Part shown: positions 9,417 to 18,825 of the stretch, in pieces | How the letters are laid out: each line of letters opens with the position of its first letter | Position numbering within the stretch: the stretch's first letter is position 1 | Assembly (NCBI GenBank): GCA_014380615.1 | Contig: JACMJM010000062.1 | Coordinates: 62,001-126,000 of the forward strand | DNA: 64,000 nucleotides | Origin: Sphingobacteriaceae bacterium | GTDB taxonomy: Bacteria > Bacteroidota > Bacteroidia > Sphingobacteriales > Sphingobacteriaceae | Direction of reading: 5' to 3' | Program-made: the position numbers and the translations under genes | Notes under the pieces: generated by a model | Told to the model about the DNA's origin: nothing | The model's database searches: none | What the model saw: the letters and a program-made list of their open reading frames with translations, nothing else

Positions 9417-9920
9417 ATGGGAAGTGTTTACGCCGTTAAACAATCGAAACTGATAGTGCTGTTGGTATTTATGTTGTTCAGTGGTTCGCTAAAGGCTCAA
9501 AATGTAAAGCTTTTAAGTGTCGACCAGCTTGAGGAACGTGTGAGTAAGGGAGGTGATACCGTTTATGTGGTGAACTTTTGGGCCACATGGTGTGCGCCCT
9601 GTATTGCAGAGCTTCCGTATTTCGAAAAACTTCAGGCTACATACAAAAATCAGCCATTAAAAGTACTGCTGCTGAGCCTCGATTTTAAATCGAAGCTTGA
9701 AAAAGCGGTTATCCCCTTTGTGAGAAATAAAAAGCTTGCCAATGAAGTGTTTTTGCTGAATGAGGTTAACGCACAGGTTTATATCGATAGGATAAGTAAA
9801 GAATGGTCGGGAGCGATACCGGCAACTTTGATTTATAATAAGAATAAGGGCATTCGTAAATTCTATGAAAAGGAGTTTACCTATGCAGAACTCGAAACAA
9901 CATATCAATCCTCTAAATAA
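9417..9920 (+). CDS. TlpA-like periplasmic thioredoxin-fold protein
   Basis: The 167-residue protein has an N-terminal hydrophobic signal (about residues 11-27, ending SLKAQ) and a thioredoxin fold with WCAPC at 58-62 inside VVNFWATWCAPCIAELPYFE. This matches TlpA/ResA-type thiol reductases in the periplasm. The cis-proline region is GAIPATLIYN. Start is ATG 9417. The next gene (9927) begins six bases after the stop and encodes another thioredoxin-fold protein, so they probably form an operon for envelope redox functions. Confidence 0.9.
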   Translation: MGSVYAVKQSKLIVLLVFMLFSGSLKAQNVKLLSVDQLEERVSKGGDTVYVVNFWATWCAPCIAELPYFEKLQATYKNQPLKVLLLSLDFKSKLEKAVIPFVRNKKLANEVFLLNEVNAQVYIDRISKEWSGAIPATLIYNKNKGIRKFYEKEFTYAELETTYQSSK

Positions 9921-9926
9921 ATTATT

Positions 9927-10538
9927 ATGAAGAAACTACTTACATTATGCCTTGTATGCCTAGGGTTTTTGGCAAAGGCTCAGACCGCAGGTTACCAAAT
10001 TGGCGATGTGGCCGCAGATTTTAGCCTGAAAAACATTAACGGTAAAACCGTGTCGCTGGCCGATATGAAATCGGCGAAGGGATACATCGTGGTTTTTACT
10101 TGTAACACTTGTCCCTATGCGGTAGCGTATGAGGATCGTATCATTGCGCTAAACAAAAAATACTCTGCAATGGGCTATACCGTAGTAGCCATAAATCCAA
10201 ACGATCCGGTTGCCCAACCCGCTGATACTCATGAGAAGATGCAGCAAAAGGCTAAAGACAAAGGATTTGATTTTCCGTATTTGATGGATCCCGATCATAT
10301 AATTACTAAACAGTTTGGTGCCAGTCGTACGCCTCATGTTTTTATTTTAGAGAAAACGGCTAAAGGCAATGTTGTGCAGTATATAGGTGCTATCGATAGC
10401 GATACAGAAGGAAACAATCCTGATAAGATCAATTATGTAGAGGCGGCAATCAATGCTATTTCGACCGGCAAAAAGCCTGCTGTAACTACTACAAAAGCAA
10501 TTGGCTGTACCATTAAATGGAAAAAACAAGGTGCCTGA
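9927..10538 (+). CDS. Exported redoxin (AhpC/TSA-like thioredoxin-family protein)
   Basis: The 203-residue protein has a signal peptide (MKKLLTLCLVCLGFLAKAQ) and a peroxiredoxin-like fold: VAADFSLKNINGKTVSLAD, then FTCNTCPYA with CxxC at 59-62, and a cis-Pro region SRTPHVFIL. The CxxC at the helix start is typical of the family often called thioredoxin family protein in Bacteroidota. It is likely a periplasmic thiol oxidoreductase or peroxidase working with its neighbour at 9417. A terminator follows at 10603. Confidence 0.88.
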   Translation: MKKLLTLCLVCLGFLAKAQTAGYQIGDVAADFSLKNINGKTVSLADMKSAKGYIVVFTCNTCPYAVAYEDRIIALNKKYSAMGYTVVAINPNDPVAQPADTHEKMQQKAKDKGFDFPYLMDPDHIITKQFGASRTPHVFILEKTAKGNVVQYIGAIDSDTEGNNPDKINYVEAAINAISTGKKPAVTTTKAIGCTIKWKKQGA

Positions 10539-10602
10539 TCAGTTGCATAAAATTTTGACTACTTTTTGAAAGTTGTCAAAGCTGAAATGTTTTATAATTT
10601 AG

Positions 10603-10627
10603 AGCCGGAGTAATTCCGGCTTTTTTA
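10603..10627 (+). terminator. Rho-independent terminator after the thioredoxin pair
   Basis: AGCCGGA (10603-10609) pairs with TCCGGCT (10615-10621) around a five-base loop, followed by a run of T to 10626. It ends the 9417-10538 operon. The T-run touches the ATG (10627) of a possible small membrane protein. Confidence 0.8.
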
Positions 10628-10749
10628 TGTCAAAACAGAAATCAGACTATTCCTTTTGGACGAAATACAAGCGATTTGCCGCAACAGAGATTTTGCTGTA
10701 TGTAATAATGATTGCAGGTATTTTACTTGGGCTGCTACTGTTTTCTTGA
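10627..10749 (+). CDS. Possible 40-residue single-pass membrane protein
   Basis: An open frame from ATG 10627 to TGA 10747-10749 encodes a short basic, aromatic N-terminus (SDYSFWTKYKRFAATE) and a single hydrophobic helix (ILLYVIMIAGILLGLLLF). This is a coherent small inner-membrane protein in an otherwise empty gap between a terminator and the exonuclease gene. The start lies right after the terminator T-run, so if real it needs readthrough or its own promoter. I do not recognise a function. Confidence 0.5.
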   Translation: MSKQKSDYSFWTKYKRFAATEILLYVIMIAGILLGLLLFS

Positions 10750-10802
10750 CGAATAGTTGAGCGGTTTATAAAAGCTTTTTCCCACCTTTGTTTTCAATAA
10801 AT

Positions 10803-11801
10803 ATGAAACTAAATCTCACTCGTCCGCTGGCATTTTTTGATCTGGAAGCCACTGGTTTAAATCTTGGTTCAGACAGGATTGTAGAAATCGCGATACTGAA
10901 AGTACTGCCAGACGGTTCACAGGAAATTAAATGCATGCGGATCAATCCGGAGATGCCTATTCCTTACGAGACCTCGATGATCCATAATATTTTTGATAAG
11001 GATGTGGTTGACTCACCAAAGTTTAAGGAAGTGGCACAAGAACTCGCCGACTTTTTTGGTGAATCTGATCTTGCGGGATATAATTCCAATAAGTTTGATA
11101 TTCCTTTGCTTATGGAAGAATTCCTGAGGGCAAATATTGACTTTGATATCGAGACAAGGCGTTTTGTAGACGTTCAGAATATATTTCATCAAATGGAGCA
11201 GCGTACTCTTAAAGCTGCTTACAAGTTTTATTGCGGGAAAGATATCGAGAACGCACATTCTGCGGAAGCAGATATAAGAGCAACATACGAAGTGCTGCTT
11301 GCGCAACTTGACAAGTATCAAGACGAGGAGTGGGAGGACCGTAAGGGAAACAAATCTAAGCCGGTTCAAAACGATGTAGATGCCTTGCATAAATTCACCA
11401 ATCTGAGCCGTCCCGTTGATTTTGCGGGCAGGCTTGTTTTTAACGATGATGGTATTGAAGTGTTTAACTTCGGAAAGCACAAAGGAAAATGTGTAGAAGA
11501 AGTTTTTACGGCAGAGCCAAGCTATTATGCCTGGATGCAGCAAGGTGATTTTCCTTTATATACCAAGAGATGCCTGGAGAAGATCTGGGTAAGATGGAAC
11601 AATAATAAAAAAGTTATTATCAGGCAGCATACCGAGAAAACGATAAGCGTTGAGGTGCAGGAAAAGAAATCTTCTGAGCCTGTCCAGCCGCGGATTGAGT
11701 ATCTGAAGAGAGAAAATGTTCAACGGCCGCAAAAAGAGCAGAAGGCCGAGCCCGTAACAAATGATATGCTGGAGCAGTTAAAGCTTAAGTTCGGTAAATA
11801 G
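10803..11801 (+). CDS. DnaQ-like 3'-5' exonuclease with extra C-terminal domain
   Basis: From ATG 10803 the product is 332 residues (a TTG at 10788 is in frame but less likely). The N-terminal ~170 residues are a DEDD exonuclease: AFFDLEATGLNLGSDRIVEI (Exo I), AGYNSNKFDIPLL (Exo II), and HSAEADIRATYEVL (Exo III, DEDDh type). A second domain with VFNFGKHKGKCVEEV and YYAWMQQGDFP matches the small C-terminal module seen in Exo X-like proteins. The tail is lysine-rich. It is probably a DNA repair or proofreading-type exonuclease acting on its own, since no polymerase gene is adjacent. Confidence 0.88.
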   Translation: MKLNLTRPLAFFDLEATGLNLGSDRIVEIAILKVLPDGSQEIKCMRINPEMPIPYETSMIHNIFDKDVVDSPKFKEVAQELADFFGESDLAGYNSNKFDIPLLMEEFLRANIDFDIETRRFVDVQNIFHQMEQRTLKAAYKFYCGKDIENAHSAEADIRATYEVLLAQLDKYQDEEWEDRKGNKSKPVQNDVDALHKFTNLSRPVDFAGRLVFNDDGIEVFNFGKHKGKCVEEVFTAEPSYYAWMQQGDFPLYTKRCLEKIWVRWNNNKKVIIRQHTEKTISVEVQEKKSSEPVQPRIEYLKRENVQRPQKEQKAEPVTNDMLEQLKLKFGK

Positions 11802-11821
11802 ATTAAAGAAATTATGAGAGA

Positions 11822-11848
11822 AGCATTCGCCCCGGCGGATGCTTTTTG
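11822..11848 (+). terminator. Terminator after the exonuclease gene
   Basis: AGCATTCGCC (11822-11831) pairs with GGCGGATGCT (11834-11843) with one G-T pair, followed by TTTT. It lies 20 bases after the exonuclease stop codon. Confidence 0.8.
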
Positions 11849-11981
11849 CATTTTATATAAATCGATTAAAATATTAATCGCTAAAAAGAAGCCTTTCGTA
11901 TCATTTCTCCCATAGAAGGTATCATTTATATTTTTAAGGTTTTTACAATCATTATAATTGTCTATCCAACGTTTAAATACT

Positions 11982-12812
11982 ATGGCAACAAAACACTTTA
12001 CAAGAATTTTTATCAGCAGTTTATTCATCGCCGGGCTCAGTAATTTCGCCTTTGCCCAGAGATCGCAAAATGTTCAGGAAAATGCTTTATGGGCCCCCGT
12101 TCCGGTAAAAGTAGACGGAAAGACTAATGAAGTGGCATTTCAGGCATCAAATAAAAGTACACTGCTATCTTATACACTGTCTAACGACGATAAAAACTTG
12201 TATCTGGTAATGAAGTCGGCCGATAATATGAATAATAATAAAATTATGATGGGTGGAATTACTCTCACGATTAATATGGAGGGTAAAAAGAAGGAAAAAG
12301 AGGGCTATACGATAACGTATCCTGTAATAGCCAGACAGCAGAGGGGACAGGGCGGTAACCGCAGCCAGGGCGGAGGTTTTGGAGGGGGCCAGGGTGGCGG
12401 ACAAAGAACAGCGGGTTTAAATGTAGATTCTGCAACGGCGGCAAGGCGCAAGCAGCAATTAGCAACAGCGAAAGAAATTAAAATTTCGGGCTTTAAAGAT
12501 ATAACAGATAGCCTTATTTCGATTTATAATGAATATGAAATAAGTGCCGCGGCAAATTTTGATGAAAAGGGAGCTTTTGTTTATGAACTTGCAATCCCTT
12601 TAAAATCATTGGGTCTTTCACCCAATAGTAAAGATTTTGCATACAATATTAAAATAAACGGACGCCAGTTTGGCGGCGGCGGAAATGTGGTTAGAGTTAA
12701 CGATGGCGGAGGCGGCTTTGGTGGCGGGCTGGGCGGGGGCAGAGGCGGGTTCGACCCATCCATGTTTCTGCCGACCGATTTCTGGGGTAAATACACACTG
12801 GCTAAAAAATAG
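11982..12812 (+). CDS. Exported glycine-rich protein, partner of the 12834 receptor
   Basis: ATG 11982 gives a 276-residue protein with a clear signal peptide (TRIFISSLFIAGLSNFAFAQ). The N-terminal part (VPVKVDGKTNEVAFQASNKS, then YTLSNDDKNLYLVMK and ITLTINMEGKK) resembles the CBM9-like/DOMON beta-sandwich, but no ligand is assigned. Two Gly-rich inserts follow (RGQGGNRSQGGGFGGG and NDGGGGFGGGLGGGRGG). The next gene, 21 bases on, encodes a beta-barrel receptor with a similar glycine-rich insert; they are probably cotranscribed and may form one envelope complex. Function unknown. Confidence 0.8.
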   Translation: MATKHFTRIFISSLFIAGLSNFAFAQRSQNVQENALWAPVPVKVDGKTNEVAFQASNKSTLLSYTLSNDDKNLYLVMKSADNMNNNKIMMGGITLTINMEGKKKEKEGYTITYPVIARQQRGQGGNRSQGGGFGGGQGGGQRTAGLNVDSATAARRKQQLATAKEIKISGFKDITDSLISIYNEYEISAAANFDEKGAFVYELAIPLKSLGLSPNSKDFAYNIKINGRQFGGGGNVVRVNDGGGGFGGGLGGGRGGFDPSMFLPTDFWGKYTLAKK

Positions 12813-12833
12813 CAGTTAAAGAATAATATTAGA

Positions 12834-15755
12834 ATGAAAAAGATCTTTCTTATCCTGATTGTGGCCTTATTAACAGGTAAAATCTATGGGCAAACACCCG
12901 ATGCGCCGGGGCGCGAAATAAGCGGCATTGTTAAAGACAGTGCCGATAATGCCGTAATAGGTGCCATTGTGGTTCTCAAATATGGTGCTGATTCTGCACG
13001 TTTATTAACTAATACTAATGGCGTCTTCGTATTTAAGAATGTTAAGGCGGGGGAGTTTCTCATCACCGTAAGGAGTATTGGCTTTGCGAATTTTAATAAG
13101 CGTTTTTTATTTAATGCCGGCAGTAACAGGCTGATTCTGGATCCTATAATTATGCGTGAATCATCCAACATGCTGAACGCGGTTGTAATTAACGGAACAC
13201 CGGCGATAACCTACAAGGAAGATACGGTGGAGTATAGGGCCAGTGATTATGTGGTAAAGCCAAACGCAACCGTAGACGAGCTTATCAAAAAAATGGAAGG
13301 AGTAGAGGTTGGTGCCGATGGAACTGTTACTCATCAGGGTACGCAAGTACAAAAATTCCGGCTAAATGGAAAGGACTATTCTGGTGGTGACGTTGCCACG
13401 GCAATTCAAAGTTTACCGGCCGAGATAGTTGAAAAAGTTCAATTTGTTGATGATTTTGGTAATGAGGCTGCCCGTACCGGGATAAAGGACGGCGAACCTA
13501 CCAAAGTAATGAATGTTACTACCCGTAGGGATCGGTCGGTGGGCAATAACGGGCGACTGAATGTAGGAGTGGGTAATAATGAGCGTTATGGTACTTCAAT
13601 ATTAGGGAATAGAATTAACGGTAATCAACAAATAAATCTTAATCTTAATTTCAACAATACCGTTACCGGTGTGGCTGGTGGTAGCGGTAACAGTGGGTTT
13701 ACCGGAGGTGGGCAAGGAGGAGGATTTACTGGTGGCCAGGGCGGGCAGCGTGGTAATGGCGGTGGCGGCTTAGGTGGCGGTGCGCAGCAAAGCGGAGGAA
13801 ACAATGGCGGCAGCAGTAGCGGCGGAACAAATCAGTCGGGTGGCGGTTCGGTAGGATTCAGAGATCAGTTTGGTAAGAAAATAGGTCTGAATACAAGTTA
13901 CTCCTATAGATTTAATGATAACAATTCTATTAACAACAGTAATTCTGAACGATATACAGCTTTAACAGATCCCACAACAGGAAAAATACTTATTGATCCG
14001 GTAACCAAAACACGAGCGGACACAACTACATTTATTACTACATCGAATACCTCAAGACAAAATGCTAAAACCAATACTTTCAATTTTGATCTGGAATATG
14101 AAATTGATAGTGCGAATTTTTTGAGGTTTTCTCCAAATATCAGCTACGTAACATCATTAAATAATTCGTCTACAAACGAATCTAAACTTGGCTACCAGCA
14201 CAGAAATGATATTGGGAGTAACGATCGAAAAAATACCACTCCAACTTTTGGAGGGAACTTAATTTTTCAACATCAGTTTGAAAAACGAGGCCGTAGTGCT
14301 TCTGTAAATTTAGGATATGATGCTAATAATGCGGAAGCAGAGACGGATGTTGATGCAATTGTTCAATTATTTGAAAAAGATAACACACCTCTGCCGGATT
14401 CAATTGTAAGAAGGTTAGTGCTCAGTAAAAATCTACGAAATACAACTTCTGCAAGCTTTACCTTTAGTGAGCCATTAAAGCTGGTTCAAGGAAATACATC
14501 ACGCCTACAGTTTAATGTAAGTGTGAACCGCCGCCAGTATGATAACACCCGTTTTACAGATAATATGCGTACGGGCCAGCCGGTTAGGGTAGATTCACTG
14601 AGCAATATCTTCAATTACAGTTTTACTACTACCAGACTGGGGCTTAATTATAATGTGCGAAAGACGAAGTATAACAGCTCATTAGGAGTTACAGTTGTAC
14701 CAAGCGTTTTGGAAGGTACTAAAGAGCATCTTGGAGTAACTTTGCGCAGAGCCAATTTAACATTAATACCGATAGCAAATTATGAGTATCAGCTTTCACG
14801 TACAAACCGACTTGGAGTAAGGTATAGTGGCTCTCCGCAGGAACCAACTTTTGATCAGATTCAGCCAGTAAGAGATGATACGGATCCTAATAACCCAAAA
14901 GTGGGTAACGAAAAACTAAAGGTGGCGTTCAATCACAATATTACTGCTAACTACAACAATTTTATTGCGAACCGGAATTTGAATATCTACGCAAATATAA
15001 CAGGTACCACAAACCCCAATAGGGTAACTACAAATGTTGTGGAGTATTTTAAACCCGCGGATTTGGACAGTGCCGATCTTATACGCGAAACCCGTTACAT
15101 AAACTTAGACGGAGCTCACAGTTTAGGCGGAAACTATGGAATATCAAAGAGTTTAAATAAACGCAAATATCGAATTGATTTTACAGGTTCCGTAAGATAT
15201 AATAAGTCGGTATCGATGAGTAATAATGTATTAAATAATGGAAAGTCCTGGACTTTTACAGATCAGTTAGGTCTGCAAATAAATCCCAACTCCTGGTTAG
15301 AATTAAACCCCACAGCAAGTTATAATTTAACTAAGGCAAATTATACGATCTCTACACGCGATAACCTCACTAAAACCTTCGCTTTAAGTGCAAACGGGCG
15401 GGTGTATATGTTGAAAAGAAACGTTCTTAATTTTAATGTCCGCAAAAACTTTGTGAGCGGGATTAACGCCAATGTAACCAACAACCCTTTTGTAATTAAT
15501 ACTTCAATTGAACGGCAGTTTTTCAAAAGAAATAACGGTTCTTTGGGCATTCAGGCCTTCGATTTACTAAATCAAAATAACTTTATCAGCCGAAGTCTGA
15601 GCGAGAATGGGTTCACCGATACTAAATCCAATGCCTTGAGCAGGTACTTTATGATAAACTTTAGATGGACACCACAGAAATGGACCGGTGCTCCAACAAA
15701 CAGAAACGGCAGGCCGGTTAACCGTCGCGGTGATGGAAGTTTTATAGAAAATTAG
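12834..15755 (+). CDS. Outer-membrane beta-barrel/TonB-receptor-like protein
   Basis: The 973-residue protein has a signal peptide (IFLILIVALLTGKIYGQ), an N-terminal carboxypeptidase-regulatory-like domain (EISGIVKDSADNAVIGAIVV ... SIGFANFNKRF, about 27-110), a plug-like region (about 120-230), a Gly/Asn/Gln-rich insert (about 280-340) and a long alternating beta-barrel to the C-terminus. This architecture is shared by SusC-like and related Bacteroidota outer-membrane proteins. No SusD gene is adjacent, so a glycan uptake role is not supported. It lies 21 bases after the 11982 gene, whose Gly-rich segments match its own in composition. Confidence 0.85.
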   Translation: MKKIFLILIVALLTGKIYGQTPDAPGREISGIVKDSADNAVIGAIVVLKYGADSARLLTNTNGVFVFKNVKAGEFLITVRSIGFANFNKRFLFNAGSNRLILDPIIMRESSNMLNAVVINGTPAITYKEDTVEYRASDYVVKPNATVDELIKKMEGVEVGADGTVTHQGTQVQKFRLNGKDYSGGDVATAIQSLPAEIVEKVQFVDDFGNEAARTGIKDGEPTKVMNVTTRRDRSVGNNGRLNVGVGNNERYGTSILGNRINGNQQINLNLNFNNTVTGVAGGSGNSGFTGGGQGGGFTGGQGGQRGNGGGGLGGGAQQSGGNNGGSSSGGTNQSGGGSVGFRDQFGKKIGLNTSYSYRFNDNNSINNSNSERYTALTDPTTGKILIDPVTKTRADTTTFITTSNTSRQNAKTNTFNFDLEYEIDSANFLRFSPNISYVTSLNNSSTNESKLGYQHRNDIGSNDRKNTTPTFGGNLIFQHQFEKRGRSASVNLGYDANNAEAETDVDAIVQLFEKDNTPLPDSIVRRLVLSKNLRNTTSASFTFSEPLKLVQGNTSRLQFNVSVNRRQYDNTRFTDNMRTGQPVRVDSLSNIFNYSFTTTRLGLNYNVRKTKYNSSLGVTVVPSVLEGTKEHLGVTLRRANLTLIPIANYEYQLSRTNRLGVRYSGSPQEPTFDQIQPVRDDTDPNNPKVGNEKLKVAFNHNITANYNNFIANRNLNIYANITGTTNPNRVTTNVVEYFKPADLDSADLIRETRYINLDGAHSLGGNYGISKSLNKRKYRIDFTGSVRYNKSVSMSNNVLNNGKSWTFTDQLGLQINPNSWLELNPTASYNLTKANYTISTRDNLTKTFALSANGRVYMLKRNVLNFNVRKNFVSGINANVTNNPFVINTSIERQFFKRNNGSLGIQAFDLLNQNNFISRSLSENGFTDTKSNALSRYFMINFRWTPQKWTGAPTNRNGRPVNRRGDGSFIEN

Positions 15756-15877
15756 GTTGAATTTGGGATCATAATAATCTCTTTGACAACCTCTGTTTTA
15801 GCTTTCATCGTCGTGTTGATACTATTGAATATAACTCACTCTAGCCGAACATCAGCTAATAATCGAATTTAGGGAAA

Positions 15878-15906
15878 GTGTTTGACACCTTTGAGGTGTC
15901 TGACAC
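15878..15906. repeat. Imperfect palindrome between convergent genes
   Basis: GTGTTTGACACCT (15878-15890) and AGGTGTCTGACAC (15894-15906) form an inverted repeat with two mismatches and a 3-base loop. It sits in the 262-base gap between the receptor gene and convergent queG. No T-run follows, so it is more like a REP-type palindrome than an intrinsic terminator. No second copy was noticed in the window. Confidence 0.6.
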
Positions 15907-16017
15907 TTAAATGGGGCTGGATCTAATACTTGAACCTGTACTTAATGCATTGGCTGACAACATTCTCTAGCTAAGAAATACCTGCTTGTCGGGAGATTTC
16001 TTAACAAGCCGTCCATC

Positions 16018-16953
16018 CTACAGACTTTTTAAAAACCCTATATTCCTTTTCAACCCCCCATACTTAGCCCTCTTGACTGGCGACTGTTTAAAAACTTTCT
16101 GAAACACCTCCTCTGTAATCTCATGCCAGTCCTTAGCATTCATATTCAGAAGATCTGATTGCGGCTGAAAACCTGATTCATTGTGTAATACGGAAAACCG
16201 GTTCCATGGGCATACGTCCTGACAAACATCACAACCAAACATCCAGTTATCCATTTTTCCTTTAAATTCGGTTGGGATCTCACTTTTAAGTTCGATAGTT
16301 AGGTACGAAATGCAGCGACTTCCGTCCACAACATACGGGCCCACAATCGCTTCGGTAGGGCAGGCATCTATACAGCGGGTGCAGGTTCCGCAATGATCTT
16401 TGGTCGACGGGATATCATAATCGAGTTCGAGATCTACTATCAGTTCGGCAAGAAAGAAATACGAACCGGTATTTTTGTTTATCAGGTTAGTGTTTTTTCC
16501 AACCCAACCCAAATTGGCTTTTTTGGCCCAGGCTTTATCAAGTACGGGAGCAGAATCTACAAAGGCTCTTCCATGTACCTCGCCAATCTTTTCATTAATA
16601 CTCTCCAGTAGTTGTTTAAGCTTCTCTTTAATTACTGTATGATAGTCGTTGCCATACGCGTATTTTGAAATTTTCGGAGCATCCGCATCGGTTTGAACGG
16701 CATCGGTATAATAGTTAAGACCGAGAGAAATTACCGATTTAGCACCATCCACCAATTTTCTGGGGTCAAGCCGCTTATCAAAATGGTTTTCCATATAAGC
16801 CATTTCTCCGTTAAAACCCTGTTTAAGCCAGGCTTCAAGACGGGGGGCCTCTTCTTCCAAAAATTCAGCTTTAGAAATGCCGCAAAATAAAAAGCCGAGC
16901 CTCCTGGCCTCGTCTTTAATTATCTGGCTGTATTTATGCTGGTTGGAAAACAT
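16018..16953 (-). CDS. queG: Epoxyqueuosine reductase QueG
   Basis: The 311-residue protein reduces epoxyqueuosine to queuosine in tRNA wobble positions, using cobalamin and two 4Fe-4S clusters. Visible features are the active-site region [19 protein letters not shown] (candidate catalytic Asp 139, with D133), and the cluster cysteines [15 protein letters not shown] (C188, C191, C194, C198) and [11 protein letters not shown] (C241, C244, C248). Length suits the short form without a HEAT-repeat extension. Start is ATG at 16953; a TATCTTTG promoter core lies four bases upstream on the minus strand. Confidence 0.96.
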   Translation of the reverse strand: MFSNQHKYSQIIKDEARRLGFLFCGISKAEFLEEEAPRLEAWLKQGFNGEMAYMENHFDKRLDPRKLVDGAKSVISLGLNYYTDAVQTDADAPKISKYAYGNDYHTVIKEKLKQLLESINEKIGEVHGRAFVDSAPVLDKAWAKKANLGWVGKNTNLINKNTGSYFFLAELIVDLELDYDIPSTKDHCGTCTRCIDACPTEAIVGPYVVDGSRCISYLTIELKSEIPTEFKGKMDNWMFGCDVCQDVCPWNRFSVLHNESGFQPQSDLLNMNAKDWHEITEEVFQKVFKQSPVKRAKYGGLKRNIGFLKSL

Positions 16954-16957
16954 GCCG

Positions 16958-16965
16958 CAAAGATA
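16958..16965 (-). promoter_or_regulatory. Bacteroidota -7 promoter element for queG
   Basis: On the minus strand TATCTTTG matches the TAnnTTTG core of Bacteroidota housekeeping promoters, only four bases before the queG ATG. Transcription would begin at or within a few bases of the start codon, implying a leaderless or near-leaderless mRNA. The -33 TTG element was not clearly placed. Confidence 0.4.
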
Positions 16966-17038
16966 GGACTATTGATATACACCGAATGGTAAAAGACCTG
17001 TAAGGTTTACGAATTTTATAGGGTTTTAACGCTGCGAG

Positions 17039-18217
17039 CTAAACGAAGGCGCTTATTCCGGTAATATCCTGCCCGGTAATTAACAGATGGATATCATGCG
17101 TGCCTTCATAAGTAATCACCGACTCGAGGTTCATCATGTGCCGCATAATCGAATATTCGCCCGTTATTCCCATTGCACCAAGAATTTGCCGTGCTTCCCG
17201 GGCTATGGTTAAAGCGGTTTCGACACTGTTTCGTTTTGCCATTGATATTTGTGCATAACTGGCCCGGTTTTCATTTTTTAAAACACCAAGTCGCCAAACC
17301 ATTAGCTGCGCTTTTGTGATCTCGGTAATCATCTCAGCCAATTTTTTTTGCTGAAGCTGGAAGCCCGCAATAGGTTTATCAAATTGTATCCGTTCTTTAG
17401 AATAGCGAAGGGCGGTGTCGTAGCAATCCATTGCGGCACCTAATGCGCCCCATGCAATACCATACCTGGCCTGGTTCAAACAGCTTAAAGGGCCCTTCAT
17501 TCCGGTAACTCCGGGGAGGATGTTTGCTTGCGGTACTTTCACGTTATCGAATACCAGTTCGCCGGTCGACGATGCCCTCAGGCTCCACTTATTATGCGTC
17601 TCCGGGGTGCTGAATCCTTCCATTCCTCGCTCCACAATCAGCCCTTTTACTTCATTGTTTTCATCCTTTGCCCAAACCACGGCAATATCGGCGAAGGGGG
17701 CGTTGGAGATCCACATTTTCGCGCCGTTAAGTATCACAAATTCTCCGCCGTCTTTAATACTGGTTTGCATTCCTGCAGGATTAGAACCGAAATCGGGTTC
17801 GGTAAGGCCGAAGGCTCCTATTAGCTGTCCGCTGGCAAGTTTTGGCAGGTAGTTTTGCTTTTGTTCTTCAGATCCGAAAGTAAAAATGGGGTACATTACC
17901 AGCGATCCCTGAACGGAGGCGGTAGAGCGGATTCCCGAATCGCCGCGCTCAATTTCCTGCATCATAATACCATAAGAAATAGCATCCAAACCCGCCCCCC
18001 CATATATTTGCGGAATGGTTGGTCCGAAAGCACCTAACTCTGCCAGCCCGGCCAGGAGCTGTTTCGGGAACTCCGCCCCTTGGGCGTAATCTTCGATTAT
18101 CGGACTAAGTTCTTTCTTTACCCAGGCTCTTACGGTTTCCCGGATTAACTTATGCTCCTCGCTGAGCAGTTCATCCAAAAGGTAATAATCGGGGGAGGAG
18201 TACAAATCATTCTTCAT
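17039..18217 (-). CDS. Acyl-CoA dehydrogenase, glutaryl-CoA dehydrogenase type
   Basis: This 392-residue FAD enzyme matches the glutaryl-CoA dehydrogenase branch: DSGIRSTASVQGSLVMYPI, FGLTEPDFGSNPAG (FAD/substrate loop), and the catalytic base E371 in ITYEGTHDIHLLITGQDITG. The conserved Arg of the GCDH carboxylate-binding RS pair is present (SGIRST). Such enzymes oxidise and decarboxylate glutaryl-CoA to crotonyl-CoA in lysine and tryptophan breakdown. It stands alone, so pathway membership rests on the motifs. Start ATG 18217. Confidence 0.9.
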   Translation of the reverse strand: MKNDLYSSPDYYLLDELLSEEHKLIRETVRAWVKKELSPIIEDYAQGAEFPKQLLAGLAELGAFGPTIPQIYGGAGLDAISYGIMMQEIERGDSGIRSTASVQGSLVMYPIFTFGSEEQKQNYLPKLASGQLIGAFGLTEPDFGSNPAGMQTSIKDGGEFVILNGAKMWISNAPFADIAVVWAKDENNEVKGLIVERGMEGFSTPETHNKWSLRASSTGELVFDNVKVPQANILPGVTGMKGPLSCLNQARYGIAWGALGAAMDCYDTALRYSKERIQFDKPIAGFQLQQKKLAEMITEITKAQLMVWRLGVLKNENRASYAQISMAKRNSVETALTIAREARQILGAMGITGEYSIMRHMMNLESVITYEGTHDIHLLITGQDITGISAFV

Positions 18218-18394
18218 GGGGCAAGAATTGGTATAGTACTAAAGATATGAATTTCTCTACTAAGCAATAACGAAAACCGATAATCAGTTGGTCTTTTTAA
18301 TCCTGTTTTACTTGCGTTTGAAGGTTTTGGCTACTTTCTTAAACGTGTTTAAATTTGATTGAAAGAAGAGCGGTGATTTAAGGTCTTTTGATTG

Positions 18395-18700
18395 TTAATT
18401 AATACTTAAAATCTTATAAGCCCTTAAAATTCTTGGCCTTCCGATAAAGAAATAAAGAAGTCCGGCTACGGTGGATAATGAAATGAAACCGATGGTCCAC
18501 ATTATTTTTTCGTAGATGGTTATTCTGTTCGATCCATAAATTTCATATAATCCGCTTACCATCCACATAAGGGTGAGAAGTATACCTACCAGGATGAATA
18601 ATTGCCCTCCGGGTAGGTGCAATATTTTTAGAAGTGCCCCTATCAGGATAGTGATGAGGCTAAGTAAGAAAGCAGGTTTGAAAACGTGAGGATTTAACAT
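18395..18700 (-). CDS. Small GldL-like membrane protein
   Basis: The 101-residue product has three hydrophobic segments: AFLLSLITILIGALLKILHL, LFILVGILLTLMWMVSGLYE and IMWTIGFISLSTVAGLLYFF. The first pair, with the KILHLPGG link, recalls the membrane part of the gliding motor protein GldL, a pattern common in small Bacteroidota proteins labelled GldL-related. It lacks the long cytoplasmic tail of true GldL and there are no gld genes here. Function unknown; probably inner membrane. Confidence 0.6.
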   Translation of the reverse strand: MLNPHVFKPAFLLSLITILIGALLKILHLPGGQLFILVGILLTLMWMVSGLYEIYGSNRITIYEKIMWTIGFISLSTVAGLLYFFIGRPRILRAYKILSIN

Positions 18701-18825
18701 TGAGATTCTTTTGATAAACTTAAGTTTAATTAGTCGATAAGGGAGGTTTCAACATCAGGCCATTGTTTGCCAGCACACTAAGGTAGTTAAAAAGCGGAAT
18801 AATATTTTTAGTGCGATTGAAATTT

